Shown in pieces: positions 55,238 through 64,000 of a DNA stretch of 64,000 nucleotides (position 1 is its first letter; every line of letters starts with the position of its first letter). A program made the position numbers and the translations under genes. Under the pieces are notes generated by a model. It saw nothing but the letters and a program-made list of their open reading frames with translations, had not been told where the DNA came from and made no database searches. Source of the DNA: Flavobacterium faecale (GTDB lineage: Bacteria; Bacteroidota; Bacteroidia; Flavobacteriales; Flavobacteriaceae); NCBI RefSeq assembly GCF_003076455.1, contig NZ_CP020918.1, forward strand, positions 4,190,001 through 4,254,000. The letters run 5' to 3'.

Positions 55238-55581
55238 GCTAGGTTGTATTTTATTTTATTCGAAAGTGATATTATCCTTTATAATCGACATATTAACTGA
55301 TGATGAATCAAGTCAAACAGTAACTCACAGCTTCTAATTTACGATAAATATCTCAACAATTTTTAACTAAATTTTAACTTCATAAAAAAAAGCATGTCTA
55401 GGCTCCTTATTGAAAGATGAATCCAAAATAAACCTCTCAACTTTAAGCAATAACAAATACTATTTTAAAACATCACCTACTATTTCCTGATTTATTCGAA
55501 CTCATTTCTTATCTATTCAAATAAAACGAGACCGTTTATCGGATTCTTCCTTTATTTCGAAAAAAAACTTAAATAAAGCGT
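55238..55581. other. Intergenic region upstream of the hybrid regulator
   Basis: About 340 bp with no gene. CTTTATTT (55550-55557) and AAATAAAG (55571-55578) form a weak hairpin just beyond the oxidoreductase stop. The sequence near 55237 should hold the regulator's promoter, but no good -7 box could be identified. Confidence 0.4.
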
Positions 55582-56565
55582 CTATATATTATCTACCGGA
55601 TAAATAATTCCCGCCTCTTTGCGCACGTGGTCTGCGATAGTGATTAAGTCCAAACTATTTTGATGTGACCACATTTCGCTTTCAATTTTATTGGCAGCGA
55701 TACATTTATGACATTCTTCGATTTCATAGGTAAAACCTTTTCCTTTTGTAGGTAAATCAAACTTCGTTTCTACCTCATCTTGAAACAGCGAAAAACTCTG
55801 AGCTTCATGCCAAAGAGGATCAATTACAATACGCCCTTTCTCACCGCTTATCGTAGCATGCATGTTGGTTCTAGCTATAAAACTACTATGTAAAACCGCT
55901 TGCGCTGTTGGATAATTCAAAAGCATGGTGGTTTGTTTGTCGGCTCCGCCTTCGTAAAAGAGTGAAGATGCCGCAGTGTTTTCGGGTTTTCCCAAAATCA
56001 TATAGGATAAAAACAAGGGATAAACACCCATGTCTAATAATGATCCACCGCCCAGATTCACATCTTCTAGGCGGTTTTGACCATTGTTCATTATAAAGCC
56101 AAAATCAGCATTTATATATTGTATTTTCCCTAATTCACCCGCTCTTATTTTTGATAAAACAGCTGTAAAAGTAGGATTGAATCGGGTCCAGAAGGCCTCC
56201 ATAAAAAAACGATTGTTTTTTCTAGCAGCTGCAATCATTTCCGAAGCTTGTACAAAGTTGATTGCAATTGGCTTTTCGCAAAGCACATGCTTTTTTGCAT
56301 TTAGTGCCTGTATGCTCAAACTAGCATGCGAATCATGTGGCGTAGCAATATAAATAATATCAACTTGATCATCGTTAATGAGCGAATCGTAATCTCCGTA
56401 GCTTTTTACAGCACTAAATGTAGTACCAAATTCGGTCGCTTTTTCTAGTGATCGAGACGCTACAGCATACAACTGTGCATTTTCAACCAAAGCTAAATCA
56501 CGCGCAAATTGCTCAGCAATATTCCCCAAACCTATAATTCCCCATTTGATTTTATTTTCGCTCAT
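55582..56565 (-). CDS. Gfo/Idh/MocA-family oxidoreductase, cytoplasmic
   Basis: A 327-residue protein. I chose the start at 56565 (MSENKIKWGIIGLGNIAEQ) because the upstream in-frame extension (to 56616) adds residues before the nucleotide-binding strand that do not look like part of the fold. GIIGLGNIAEQF is the Rossmann glycine motif and HVLCEKPIAI carries the catalytic Lys of the family. C-terminal GGGSLLDMGVYPLFL and EGSEYQ-free substrate domain fit the dimeric dehydrogenases. It probably acts on a sugar or sugar acid with NAD(P); xylose dehydrogenase is one possibility. It is about 160 bp downstream of the transketolase genes. Confidence 0.88.
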   Translation of the reverse strand: MSENKIKWGIIGLGNIAEQFARDLALVENAQLYAVASRSLEKATEFGTTFSAVKSYGDYDSLINDDQVDIIYIATPHDSHASLSIQALNAKKHVLCEKPIAINFVQASEMIAAARKNNRFFMEAFWTRFNPTFTAVLSKIRAGELGKIQYINADFGFIMNNGQNRLEDVNLGGGSLLDMGVYPLFLSYMILGKPENTAASSLFYEGGADKQTTMLLNYPTAQAVLHSSFIARTNMHATISGEKGRIVIDPLWHEAQSFSLFQDEVETKFDLPTKGKGFTYEIEECHKCIAANKIESEMWSHQNSLDLITIADHVRKEAGIIYPVDNI

Positions 56566-56724
56566 CTTGACAATTTTTAAAAGTTGAAATGTGTAAGGAT
56601 TTAGCCAAAGGAACATAAATGTTTTGGCTAAAGCCCTATTGCAATTTAATAAGAACCGTTAACTAAAGTCAACGGCTATTGATGCCAGACTTCACCAGAA
56701 TCACTGATGATAGTCAACAGCAAT

Positions 56725-57696
56725 TTATTTACGACTCATCACTTTTTGAACGGCTGTTACAATAGCTTCACTATTCAAACCATATTTAGCCATTAATTGT
56801 GCTGGAGTTCCGCTTTCACCAAAAGTGTCTTTGGTAGCCACATACTCTTGTGGTGTAGGTGTATTTAAGGATAATAATCCCGCAACACTTTCACCTAAAC
56901 CACCTAAATAATTGTGCTCTTCACAAGTTACAATACAGCCTGTTTTGGCAACCGATTTTAAAATCGCTTCGTCGTCTAAAGGCTTAATAGTATGAATGTT
57001 AATTACTTCGGCACTAATACCCATAGCGTCTAATTGCTCAGATGCTTGTAAAGCTTCCCAAACCAAATGTCCTGTTGCAACAATAGTTACATCTGTACCT
57101 TCAGTTAATTGAATAGCTTTTCCAATTACAAATTTATTTTCGTTTGCAACATCGGTATATTTAGGCATAAATATTGGCACCACTGGACGTCCAAAACGTA
57201 AGTATACAGGTCCGTGGTGTTCTGCAATTGCAATAGTAGCTGCTTCTGTTTGGTTGTAATCACAGGTATTAATAACAGTCATACCTGGTAACATTTTCAT
57301 CATTCCGATATCTTCTAATATCTGATGCGTTGCCCCATCTTCACCCAAAGTTAATCCTGCGTGAGAAGCACAAATTTTTACATTTTTATCAGAATACGCA
57401 ACAGATTGACGAATTTGATCGTACACTCTTCCTGTTGAAAAGTTAGCGAATGTTCCTGTAAACGGAATCTTGCCACCTATAGAAAGTCCTGCTGCAATAC
57501 AAATCATATTTGCTTCGGCAATACCAATTTGAAAAAAACGTTCTGGGTTTTCTTCAATAAATTTTTCCATTTTAAGCGAACCAATAAGATCCGCACAAAG
57601 TGCAACAACATTAGGATTCGTTCTTCCTAATTCGGCAAGACCTGCTCCAAAACCAGAGCGCGTGTCTTTTTGTTCGGTAAATGTATATTTTTTCAT
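56725..57696 (-). CDS. Transketolase, C-terminal subunit
   Basis: A 323-residue protein starting MKKYTFTEQKDTRSG (Met at 57696; an upstream in-frame start at 57711 adds only MGEET from repeat-like DNA). It has the pyrimidine-binding domain of thiamine-diphosphate enzymes: FFQIGIAEANMICIAAGLS with the Glu that activates the cofactor, HAGLTLGEDGATHQILED, then a C-terminal domain with GTDVTIVATGHLVWEAL and TCEEHNYLGGLGE. With the N-terminal subunit it forms an active split transketolase, which handles xylulose-5-phosphate made by XylB. A 106-bp hairpin-rich spacer separates the two genes. Confidence 0.93.
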   Translation of the reverse strand: MKKYTFTEQKDTRSGFGAGLAELGRTNPNVVALCADLIGSLKMEKFIEENPERFFQIGIAEANMICIAAGLSIGGKIPFTGTFANFSTGRVYDQIRQSVAYSDKNVKICASHAGLTLGEDGATHQILEDIGMMKMLPGMTVINTCDYNQTEAATIAIAEHHGPVYLRFGRPVVPIFMPKYTDVANENKFVIGKAIQLTEGTDVTIVATGHLVWEALQASEQLDAMGISAEVINIHTIKPLDDEAILKSVAKTGCIVTCEEHNYLGGLGESVAGLLSLNTPTPQEYVATKDTFGESGTPAQLMAKYGLNSEAIVTAVQKVMSRK

Positions 57697-57817
57697 TGTT
57701 TCCTCCCCCAACCCCTCCGAAGGAGGGGAGTCCCTATTGGGGTAAATAGGGTTTTATATTTTATTTGTTAAATTCTGTAGCTGTCCCTCTTCGCCGCGGC
57801 GAAAGTCTAGGTTGGGA
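57697..57817. repeat. Hairpin-rich REP-like repeat between transketolase halves
   Basis: CCCCTCC-GAA-GGAGGGG (57712-57728), CCCTATT-loop-AATAGGG (57732-57751) and the 14-bp palindrome TTCGCCGCGGCGAA (57790-57803) are packed into about 120 bp. The GC-rich arms stand out from the AT-rich surroundings. Such CCCCAACCCCTCC blocks look like repetitive intergenic elements of this bacterial group. It may affect the balance of the two subunits by mRNA structure. Confidence 0.65.
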
Positions 57818-58660
57818 TTAATAATCCCCCAAAGTTTCTGGGTTTTGTCCTAATGCGTTTGCTAATTGCTCATCACTAGGTGCTTTTCCATGCCATGCGT
57901 GTGTATGCATCATAAAATCAACACCATTCCCCATCATTGTATGCAACAAAACACAAACTGGTTTTCCTTTTCCAGTTCTAGATTTGGCTTCTTTCATCCC
58001 AGCGATTACCGCTTCGATATTATTACCTTCTTTGATTTCGATCACATCCCAATCAAAAGCAATAAATTTATCTTTCAAACTTCCCATGCACAAAACAGTG
58101 TCTGTAGAACCGTCGATTTGTTGCCCGTTAAAGTCGATTGTAGCAATAAGATTATCCACTTTTTTTGCAGAAGCATACATGATAGCTTCCCAGTTTTGGC
58201 CTTCTTGCAATTCTCCGTCACCGTGAAGTGTATAGACTAAATTAGTGTCTTTATTTAGTTTTTTTGCTTGTGCTGCACCAATCCCCACAGACAATCCTTG
58301 ACCCAAAGATCCTGAAGCAATACGTACACCAGGCAAACCATCGTGAGTCGTTGGGTGCCCTTGCAATCTTGAATTTAATAATCTAAAAGTACTTAATTCC
58401 GAAACAGGAAAATAACCACGTCGTGCTAGAACACTATAAAAAACTGGTGAGATATGACCATTAGATAGAAAGAATAAGTCTTCATCTTGACCTACCATTT
58501 CAAATTCTGGTTTCAATTCCATTAGTTCATTATACAATGCTACTAAAAACTCCGTACAACCCAAAGAAGCCCCAGGATGTCCCGAGTTTACTTTGTGTAC
58601 CATTCTTAAAATATCTCTTCTGGTTTGAGATACATTATCTTGTAATTGTGAAATTTCCAT
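57818..58660 (-). CDS. Transketolase, N-terminal subunit
   Basis: A 280-residue thiamine-diphosphate-binding half of transketolase. VHKVNSGHPGASLGCTEFLVAL is the substrate and phosphate loop, SGSLGQGLSVGIGAA follows, and the cofactor motif GDGELQEGQNWEA ... NNLIATIDFNGQ is present. MMHTHAWHGKAPSD supplies catalytic His residues. The C-terminal subunit is the next gene downstream. Split transketolases are normal in many bacteria. It starts 3 bp from the end of the transaldolase gene, so they are co-transcribed. Confidence 0.93.
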   Translation of the reverse strand: MEISQLQDNVSQTRRDILRMVHKVNSGHPGASLGCTEFLVALYNELMELKPEFEMVGQDEDLFFLSNGHISPVFYSVLARRGYFPVSELSTFRLLNSRLQGHPTTHDGLPGVRIASGSLGQGLSVGIGAAQAKKLNKDTNLVYTLHGDGELQEGQNWEAIMYASAKKVDNLIATIDFNGQQIDGSTDTVLCMGSLKDKFIAFDWDVIEIKEGNNIEAVIAGMKEAKSRTGKGKPVCVLLHTMMGNGVDFMMHTHAWHGKAPSDEQLANALGQNPETLGDY

Positions 58661-58662
58661 AA

Positions 58663-59316
58663 TTAGTTTCCTTTTTGGTAATCGGCTAAAAATTGTGCTA
58701 ATCCGCTATCTGTCAATGGGTGTTTTAACAATCCTGTGATTGAAGATAATGGACCTGTCATTACATCTGAACCAACTTTAGCACAGTTGATTACATGCAT
58801 TGTATTACGAACAGAAGCAGATAGAATTTGCGTTCCAAAATCGTAATTATCATATACTTGTCTGATTTCGGCAATTAAGCCCATTCCATCGGTACAAATA
58901 TCATCTAATCTTCCTAAGAAAGGCGATACATAAGTAGCACCTGCTTTAGCTGCTAATAATGCTTGACCTACCGAAAATACAAGAGTTACATTCGTTCTAA
59001 TTCCTTTATCAGAGAAATATTTACATGCTTTAATTCCTGCAGCAATCATAGGTAATTTAACCACGATCTGTGGGTGTAAAGCAGCCAATTCTCCTCCTTG
59101 GCTAATCATTCCCTCATAATCTGTTGCAATAACTTCAGCAGAAACGTCTCCGTCAACAATTTCACAAATTTTCACATAGTGCTTCAATATATTATCTGCA
59201 CCTGTGATACCTTCTTTTGCCATTAACGATGGGTTTGTAGTCACTCCGTCTAATACTCCTAAGGCTTGTGCTTCTGCTATTTCGGCTAAATTTGCTGTGT
59301 CAATAAAAAATTTCAT
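58663..59316 (-). CDS. tal: Transaldolase (TalC/MipB type)
   Basis: A 217-residue small transaldolase: [16 protein letters not shown] at the N-terminus, [17 protein letters not shown], the Schiff-base Lys in [12 protein letters not shown], then [35 protein letters not shown]. The short form includes transaldolases and fructose-6-phosphate aldolases. In this operon, beside transketolase, the transaldolase role in the pentose phosphate pathway is most likely. It lies downstream of xylA across a terminator-like hairpin. Confidence 0.9.
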   Translation of the reverse strand: MKFFIDTANLAEIAEAQALGVLDGVTTNPSLMAKEGITGADNILKHYVKICEIVDGDVSAEVIATDYEGMISQGGELAALHPQIVVKLPMIAAGIKACKYFSDKGIRTNVTLVFSVGQALLAAKAGATYVSPFLGRLDDICTDGMGLIAEIRQVYDNYDFGTQILSASVRNTMHVINCAKVGSDVMTGPLSSITGLLKHPLTDSGLAQFLADYQKGN

Positions 59317-59359
59317 ATTAGTTTGTTTTAGTTTATTATTGTTGTTTGTTCAAATTGTA

Positions 59360-59410
59360 TAAAAAAAAAGTAGTAGCAAAAGCATCAAGAATACATGCTC
59401 TTACTACTAC
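59360..59410 (-). terminator. Terminator/attenuator after xylA
   Basis: A stem of about 15-17 bp with two mismatches forms between AGTAGTAGCAAAAGCAT (from 59369) and ATGCTCTTACTACT (59395-59408). On the minus strand nine T follow the stem. It would end or reduce transcription from xylB-xylA into the transaldolase and transketolase genes. Confidence 0.7.
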
Positions 59411-59437
59411 TCCTTAAGTCAAAAAATAGTGTAAAGA

Positions 59438-60763
59438 CTAAATGTATTGGTTGATAATGTTTTCAAACAATTCTTGTTTACCACTTTGTAAGTTAAGCTC
59501 ACCATTTTCATGTGCAATTTTGTATAAATCTTGCATAGATAATTTTCCATCTTCAAAAGCTTTTCCGTTTCCAGCATCGAATGAACTGTAACGGTCTGCT
59601 CTTAATTTATCATAAGCTGATGATGTGATAATTTTGTCAGCAGTCAATAATGCTCTTGCAAACGTATCTGCTCCACCAATGTGTGCGTGAAAAGCATCTT
59701 CCATATCCGTTGAGTTTCTTCTGATTTTTGCATCAAAATTAACTCCACCACCTTGAAGACCACCTGCTTTTAAGAAGACCAACATCGCTTCTGTAGTTTC
59801 TTGAATGTTATTTGGAAATTGGTCAGTATCCCATCCGTTTTGGTAATCACCACGGTTAGCATCCAAACTTCCTAACATTCCTGCTTGAGCAGCAACATCA
59901 ATTTCGTGTTGAAAAGTATGTTGTGCCAATGTTGCGTGGTTTACTTCGATATTGATTTTGAAATCTTTATCTAAACCTTGTGCGCGTAAAAATCCGATTG
60001 CTGTAGCGCTATCAAAATCGTACTGATGCTTCATTGGTTCCATAGGTTTTGGTTCAATCAAGAAATTTCCTTTAAAACCTTGTGCACGTGCATAATCACG
60101 AGCAGTTCTTAAAAATTGTCCCATATGATCCAATTCTCTACCCATATCCGTATTTAGTAAAGACATATATCCTTCACGTCCACCCCAGAATACGTAGTTT
60201 TCACCACCTAAAGCAATTGTAGCATCCAAAGCCAATTTTACTTGACCACCAGCTCTAGCCAAAACATTAAAGTCAGGATTAGTAGCCGCACCATTCATGT
60301 AACGTGGGTTTGAAAAAGCATTTGCAGTACCCCAAAGTAATTTTACTCCTGAAGCTGCTTGTTTTTCTTTTAAATACTCAGTGATTGCTGCCAATCTACT
60401 TTCTGATTCTCCAAAAGTAGCACCCTCTTGAATCAAATCGTAATCATGGAAACAGTAGTAACCAAATCCCATTTTTGTAGTAAATTCAAATGCAGCATCT
60501 GCTTTTTCTTTTGCAGCAGTAAGCGCATCTGTAGGTTGGTCCCAAGGGAAATTTTGTGTTCCAGGTCCAAAAGGATCTGAACCTTGCCCACAGAATGTGT
60601 GCCAATATGCGATAGAAAACTTAAAGTGATCACGCATTGTTTTTCCAGCTACTACTTGGTCTGGGTTGTAGTATTTGAATGCTAACGGGTTGTCAGATTC
60701 TTTTCCTTCAAATTTAATATCTCCAATTCCTTTGAAGTATTCTTTATTTCCTAAAGTTGCCAT
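59438..60763 (-). CDS. xylA: Xylose isomerase XylA
   Basis: A 441-residue cytoplasmic enzyme converting D-xylose to D-xylulose. Typical motifs: [12 protein letters not shown] (catalytic His and Asp), [36 protein letters not shown] (metal Glu and base Lys), [42 protein letters not shown] and [14 protein letters not shown]. The length is that of the long class II isomerases. The gene lies 8 bp downstream of xylB and no residue is missing. It is the first catabolic step for the xylose released by the locus. Confidence 0.97.
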   Translation of the reverse strand: MATLGNKEYFKGIGDIKFEGKESDNPLAFKYYNPDQVVAGKTMRDHFKFSIAYWHTFCGQGSDPFGPGTQNFPWDQPTDALTAAKEKADAAFEFTTKMGFGYYCFHDYDLIQEGATFGESESRLAAITEYLKEKQAASGVKLLWGTANAFSNPRYMNGAATNPDFNVLARAGGQVKLALDATIALGGENYVFWGGREGYMSLLNTDMGRELDHMGQFLRTARDYARAQGFKGNFLIEPKPMEPMKHQYDFDSATAIGFLRAQGLDKDFKINIEVNHATLAQHTFQHEIDVAAQAGMLGSLDANRGDYQNGWDTDQFPNNIQETTEAMLVFLKAGGLQGGGVNFDAKIRRNSTDMEDAFHAHIGGADTFARALLTADKIITSSAYDKLRADRYSSFDAGNGKAFEDGKLSMQDLYKIAHENGELNLQSGKQELFENIINQYI

Positions 60764-60771
60764 GTTATATT

Positions 60772-62256
60772 TTATTTATTGATTATTAATTCTAATTCTT
60801 TTTTCCAAAGTTCGTATGCAGCCAAGTAAGGCGCTTTGTCCTTAAACGGCATATAGGTCATCACGTGGTCATTTTCCATTACCAGTTTGCCATATTGTTC
60901 AAAATTTCCTTCGTGTAATCCTGAAGCCCTTGCTGCTCCAATTGCTCCTGTAGTGTTATAAATTTCGATTTCGTGACCGATAAGCGTAGCTACAGTATTC
61001 GAAAAAATTTCAGAACGAAACAAATTGTCGTTTCCTGCTCTCATTACATTTACAGCAACGCCATCACCTTTCAAAATATCCATTCCGTATACAAACGAGA
61101 AGGCAATGCCCTCAAGTGCAGCTCTACACAAATGGGCTTTATTGTGGTTGTTCAAATTGACATTGACCAATCGAGTACCCACATCTTTATTATTCAACAT
61201 TCTTTCCGCACCATTTCCAAAAGGCAGGATACAAACTCCATCAGAACCCACGGGAACTTCTGAAGCTAGATTATTCATCTCTTCATACGAACTCACTGCC
61301 AAATTGTTTAGCAACCAACGGTACTGAATTCCAGCGCCATTGATACACAATAATTTTCCAATTCTTGGTTCTGCTCCTTTTTTGTAATTCACATGGCCAA
61401 AATTGTTGATTCGTGAGCTCTCTTTACTTGACAAACTATCTGTCACCGCGTACACTACTCCAGATGTACCACCCGTTGCAGCTACTTCACCAGGATTAAA
61501 AACATTTAGTGCCAATGCATTATTAGGTTGATCACCTGCTCTGTAAAAAATTGGCGTTCCAGCAGCTAGTCCGCTTTCTAGTTCCCCTTTTTCGTCCACT
61601 GTCGATTGTAATCCAAACGTATCCACGATATCTGGCACCAAAGACGCATCAATGCCGTAATATTCTAAAAGAAAATCGGCTACAGTATCTTTTTTGAAAT
61701 CCCAAAAAATACCTTCAGACAGTCCTGAAATTGTAGTATTGATTACGTTTGAAAGCTTGTAAGCGATATAATCGCCCGGAAGCATGAATTTATAGACTTG
61801 TTTGTAAATTTCAGGTTCGTTTTCTTTGACCCACTTCAATTTTGAGGCTGTAAAATTGGCCGGAGAATTAAGTAAGTTAGCAGCACATTTATCTTCTCCA
61901 ATAGCTGTAAAAGCTTCTTGACCTAAAGCTACTGCTCTACTATCACACCAAATAATCGATTTACGAAGCGGATTACCACTTTTATCTACCAAAACCAAAC
62001 CGTGCATTTGGTACGAAATACCAATTCCTTTGATTTGTGTTCTCGAGATAGCGTATTTCTTTTTTAGTTTAGCAACAGCATTACAACAGTGCAACCACCA
62101 GTCTTCTGGTTTTTGTTCTGCCCAGCCATTTTTTAGCGCTAGCATCTCCATTTCCGTTTCTGGTTCTTGGACTACTCCAATACTTTTTCCAGTCGCAATT
62201 TCGACAATAGCAGCCTTTACTGATGAGCTTCCTATGTCAAATCCTATGTAATACAT
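60772..62256 (-). CDS. xylB: Xylulokinase XylB (FGGY family)
   Basis: The start chosen is the Met at 62256 ([19 protein letters not shown]), because the phosphate-binding strand begins directly after it; the upstream in-frame Met at 62286 adds 10 unlikely residues. The 494-residue protein has FGGY kinase motifs: [43 protein letters not shown], and [13 protein letters not shown] near the second phosphate loop. It phosphorylates D-xylulose with ATP. It is the first gene of the xylose operon and is read divergently from the LacI-type regulator. Confidence 0.95.
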   Translation of the reverse strand: MYYIGFDIGSSSVKAAIVEIATGKSIGVVQEPETEMEMLALKNGWAEQKPEDWWLHCCNAVAKLKKKYAISRTQIKGIGISYQMHGLVLVDKSGNPLRKSIIWCDSRAVALGQEAFTAIGEDKCAANLLNSPANFTASKLKWVKENEPEIYKQVYKFMLPGDYIAYKLSNVINTTISGLSEGIFWDFKKDTVADFLLEYYGIDASLVPDIVDTFGLQSTVDEKGELESGLAAGTPIFYRAGDQPNNALALNVFNPGEVAATGGTSGVVYAVTDSLSSKESSRINNFGHVNYKKGAEPRIGKLLCINGAGIQYRWLLNNLAVSSYEEMNNLASEVPVGSDGVCILPFGNGAERMLNNKDVGTRLVNVNLNNHNKAHLCRAALEGIAFSFVYGMDILKGDGVAVNVMRAGNDNLFRSEIFSNTVATLIGHEIEIYNTTGAIGAARASGLHEGNFEQYGKLVMENDHVMTYMPFKDKAPYLAAYELWKKELELIINK

Positions 62257-62707
62257 ATAATTTGTTATTAAATTATTCAATTCCAATATTTATCCATGTA
62301 AAAATATAGTATTCGTTAATAAATCAGATTAAAAATAGTGTTTTCTCATTTTGACTATTCGAAAAAGAGCCTAAAAAGCATCACGATCATAAAAATCATA
62401 AAACATTGAATACCAATACACTAAACCCTTATTAAGACCTAAAAAGCACCACTTAACTTTTTACGTAAAGGTTTAAGTAACTTTATTGTGAGCGCTATAG
62501 GCACAAAGGAATCTCGCCGCTTTATTTCCAATTTTTATGGTAGTATCACTTTGATTACTATTCGAATAAAAAAATCCAACTGGCTATTCTACTTTATTTT
62601 CGATACCAATTAAAAGAAGTTATCTTTGCAAAAAATAGCCGAAACTCCACAGCATCGGCAGAATTTTAGTTAAATTAGCCAACAATCACCTTCGTAAAGC
62701 CGTAGAA
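62257..62707. promoter_or_regulatory. Divergent control region between xylB and lacI-type gene
   Basis: About 450 bp that must hold both promoters. TATCTTTG (62621-62628) on the plus strand matches the -7 box TAnnTTTG and lies about 80 bp before the regulator start. No equally good box was found for xylB. The palindrome ATTCGAAT occurs near 62560 and ATTCGAA motifs appear also near 62345; these could be parts of a LacI-type operator, though that is a guess. Confidence 0.45.
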
Positions 62708-63730
62708 ATGACTTCTAAAATGACCCTTAAAAAAATTGCTGCAGAGTTCAATGTGTCGATCGCTACGGTATCAAAGGCATTGAATGACAGTCACGATATA
62801 GGCGTAAAGACGAAAGAAAAAATTCAAGCTTTTGCCTTAAAGCACCACTATAAACCAAACAAAATAGCGTTGAGTTTATTGAATAAAAAAACAAAAACAT
62901 TGGGCGTGATTATTCCCAATATCATGAATAGTTTTTTTACTGAGGTATTTGTGGGTATCGAAGAAAAAGCATCTGCTCTTGGTTACAACCTGATTTCGTG
63001 CATCTCCAATGAGTCGTATGAAAAAGAAGTCACCACCATCGAATTATTAAAAAGTGGTACTATCGATGGTTTCTTGGTTTCGATTGCAGAGGAAACGCAG
63101 ATCAACAAAAACTTCAATCATTTTAATGAGGCTATTAGTGAAGGAATTCCGATTGTCCTTTTTGACAGAGTCACGGACGAAATCGAAAGTGATAAAGTCA
63201 TCGTCAATGATCTTGAAGGCGCTCGCCATGCCACAGATCACCTAATAAAAACAGGTTGCAAAAAAATTGCCATAGTTTCGATTATTGATAATTTAAGTGT
63301 GGGAAAACTTAGGGTCGAAGGCTACAAAAAAGCTCTCACAGATCATGGGATGACTGTTAACGAAAAAATCATAGTACGCCTATCTAAAAATGAAGATCTA
63401 GAGACGGCCATGAAAATTGTACTGGCTGATAAGACAATCGATGGCTTACTTTGCCTCGAAGAAAGTTCTGCCATTGTTTGTTTAGAACTGATTAAGGCTA
63501 TGAAATACAGCATTCCAGACCAAATGTCGATGATTTGTTTTACCAACGGTAAACTGCCACAACACGTGAGTCCAACCATTACCACTATCAGTCAACACGG
63601 CAAATTTATTGGAGAAACCGCAACGCTTATGCTCGTAAACCGACTAGAAAGCAAAACTGATTTGGAATTTTCTACTAAAATTATAAAAACGAGTTTGATC
63701 GAAAGAGAAACCACAAAGAGACTGCAATAA
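62708..63730 (+). CDS. LacI-family transcriptional regulator, probable xylose-gene repressor
   Basis: A 340-residue regulator. The LacI helix-turn-helix is at the N-terminus (LKKIAAEFNVSIATVSKALN), followed by the hinge KPNKIALSLLNKKT. The periplasmic-binding-protein-like sensor domain begins TLGVIIPNIMNSFFTEVFVGI and includes PIVLFDRVTDEIESD and KKIAIVSI. Met1 and Met5 are both possible starts. It is the only gene read from the plus strand in this half of the window, divergent from xylB, which suggests control of the xylose operon. The effector is unknown. Confidence 0.92.
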   Translation: MTSKMTLKKIAAEFNVSIATVSKALNDSHDIGVKTKEKIQAFALKHHYKPNKIALSLLNKKTKTLGVIIPNIMNSFFTEVFVGIEEKASALGYNLISCISNESYEKEVTTIELLKSGTIDGFLVSIAEETQINKNFNHFNEAISEGIPIVLFDRVTDEIESDKVIVNDLEGARHATDHLIKTGCKKIAIVSIIDNLSVGKLRVEGYKKALTDHGMTVNEKIIVRLSKNEDLETAMKIVLADKTIDGLLCLEESSAIVCLELIKAMKYSIPDQMSMICFTNGKLPQHVSPTITTISQHGKFIGETATLMLVNRLESKTDLEFSTKIIKTSLIERETTKRLQ

Positions 63731-63747
63731 CCTATTTTAAATTGCCA

Positions 63748-64000
63748 CTATTCTACTTCACAACTGCCTTCATGCACTATCTTAAAATTGCACGAATTGG
63801 CAATAAAACACAATTCATTTGCTTTGGTATGCAACTCATTTGCCAACGCTATTTGCTCCTTATTTCGAATAACAACCTGCGGAAATAATCGTACCTCAAC
63901 AAAGCGTCCTGATCCATTTTCTAATACTTCAAGCGTTGCTTCGGCCGCATCAGAATAGGATATGACTTCAATTTGGTGCTGTGCACACACATACAAATAC
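63748..64000 (-). CDS. OsmC-family protein, C-terminal part
   Basis: The frame is open to the window edge and stops at 63748. About 83 residues are visible: IEVISYSDAAEATLEVLENGSGRFVEV, then VRLFPQVVIRNKEQIALANEL and ELCFIANSCNFKIVHEG. The Cys-Phe-Ile-Ala-Asn-Ser context is typical of OsmC/Ohr peroxidase-like proteins, which reduce organic hydroperoxides with paired Cys. The N-terminus is outside the window. It is convergent with the LacI gene, 17 bp apart, and probably unrelated to xylan use. Confidence 0.75.
   Translation of the reverse strand, partial: YLYVCAQHQIEVISYSDAAEATLEVLENGSGRFVEVRLFPQVVIRNKEQIALANELHTKANELCFIANSCNFKIVHEGSCEVE

Noticed and set aside
57866..58240. Plus-strand frames opposite the transketolase N-terminal subunit
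   Set aside because: They are antisense to a well-conserved gene and have no plausible protein features.

Overview
The window looks like the chromosome of a Bacteroidota member close to Flavobacterium. It is AT-rich. Many secreted proteins have 'SC' lipoboxes. There are two SusC/SusD pairs, a hybrid two-component regulator, and -7 promoter elements of the TAnnTTTG type. Nearly all of it is one large xylan polysaccharide-utilisation locus (PUL), read almost entirely from the minus strand. No rRNA, tRNA or CRISPR array was recognised.

Layout. 1-5018 is a worn, plus-strand region: the tail of a membrane protein, a frameshifted membrane protein, a lipoprotein, about 830 bp of decayed sequence, and a small secreted-protein gene split by an IS3-family (IS150-like) insertion. 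The insertion is one complete element joined to a truncated second copy and is flanked by a 5-bp target duplication. 5064-5240 holds a relic of the 3' end of a GH10 xylanase gene that contains a 16-unit AAC/GTT microsatellite. 5363-10210 encodes a very AT-rich 1615-residue protein with an N-terminal STAND-type P-loop NTPase and a C-terminal phospholipase-D-like HDRY domain. It is the best candidate for an undescribed, probably defence-related, system.

10768-19773 is a long minus-strand operon of secreted enzymes (two GH10 xylanases, two SMP-30-like proteins, ThuA-like, secreted sugar-isomerase-like, GH26-like and carbohydrate-binding-like proteins), followed by an alkaline phosphatase (19893-21014). 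21441-31728 is a second operon: GH3, a clan GH-A-like protein, GH43, GH10, Kelch, a GPH sugar symporter and a cytoplasmic GH43. 32297-39587 is SusC-SusD-surface glycan-binding protein-GH10. 40232-50434 is a second SusC-SusD pair followed by a small secreted protein, a vanadium-haloperoxidase-like protein and a large FG-GAP/ASPIC lipoprotein. 51062-55237 is the hybrid two-component regulator. 55582-62256 holds an oxidoreductase and the pentose catabolic genes (split transketolase, transaldolase, xylose isomerase, xylulokinase). 62708-63730 is a divergent LacI-type regulator. The end of an OsmC-like gene closes the window.

How it works together (inference from family knowledge): surface lipoprotein xylanases cut xylan. 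SusCD and the glycan-binding protein import the oligosaccharides. GH3, GH43 and GH10 enzymes in the periplasm and cytoplasm release xylose and arabinose. The symporter carries products across the inner membrane. XylA and XylB feed xylulose-5-phosphate into the transketolase/transaldolase steps encoded beside them. A 29-bp dyad and a -7 box, spaced identically, lie upstream of both susC genes and suggest co-regulation, probably by the hybrid two-component protein. LacI probably controls the xylose genes.
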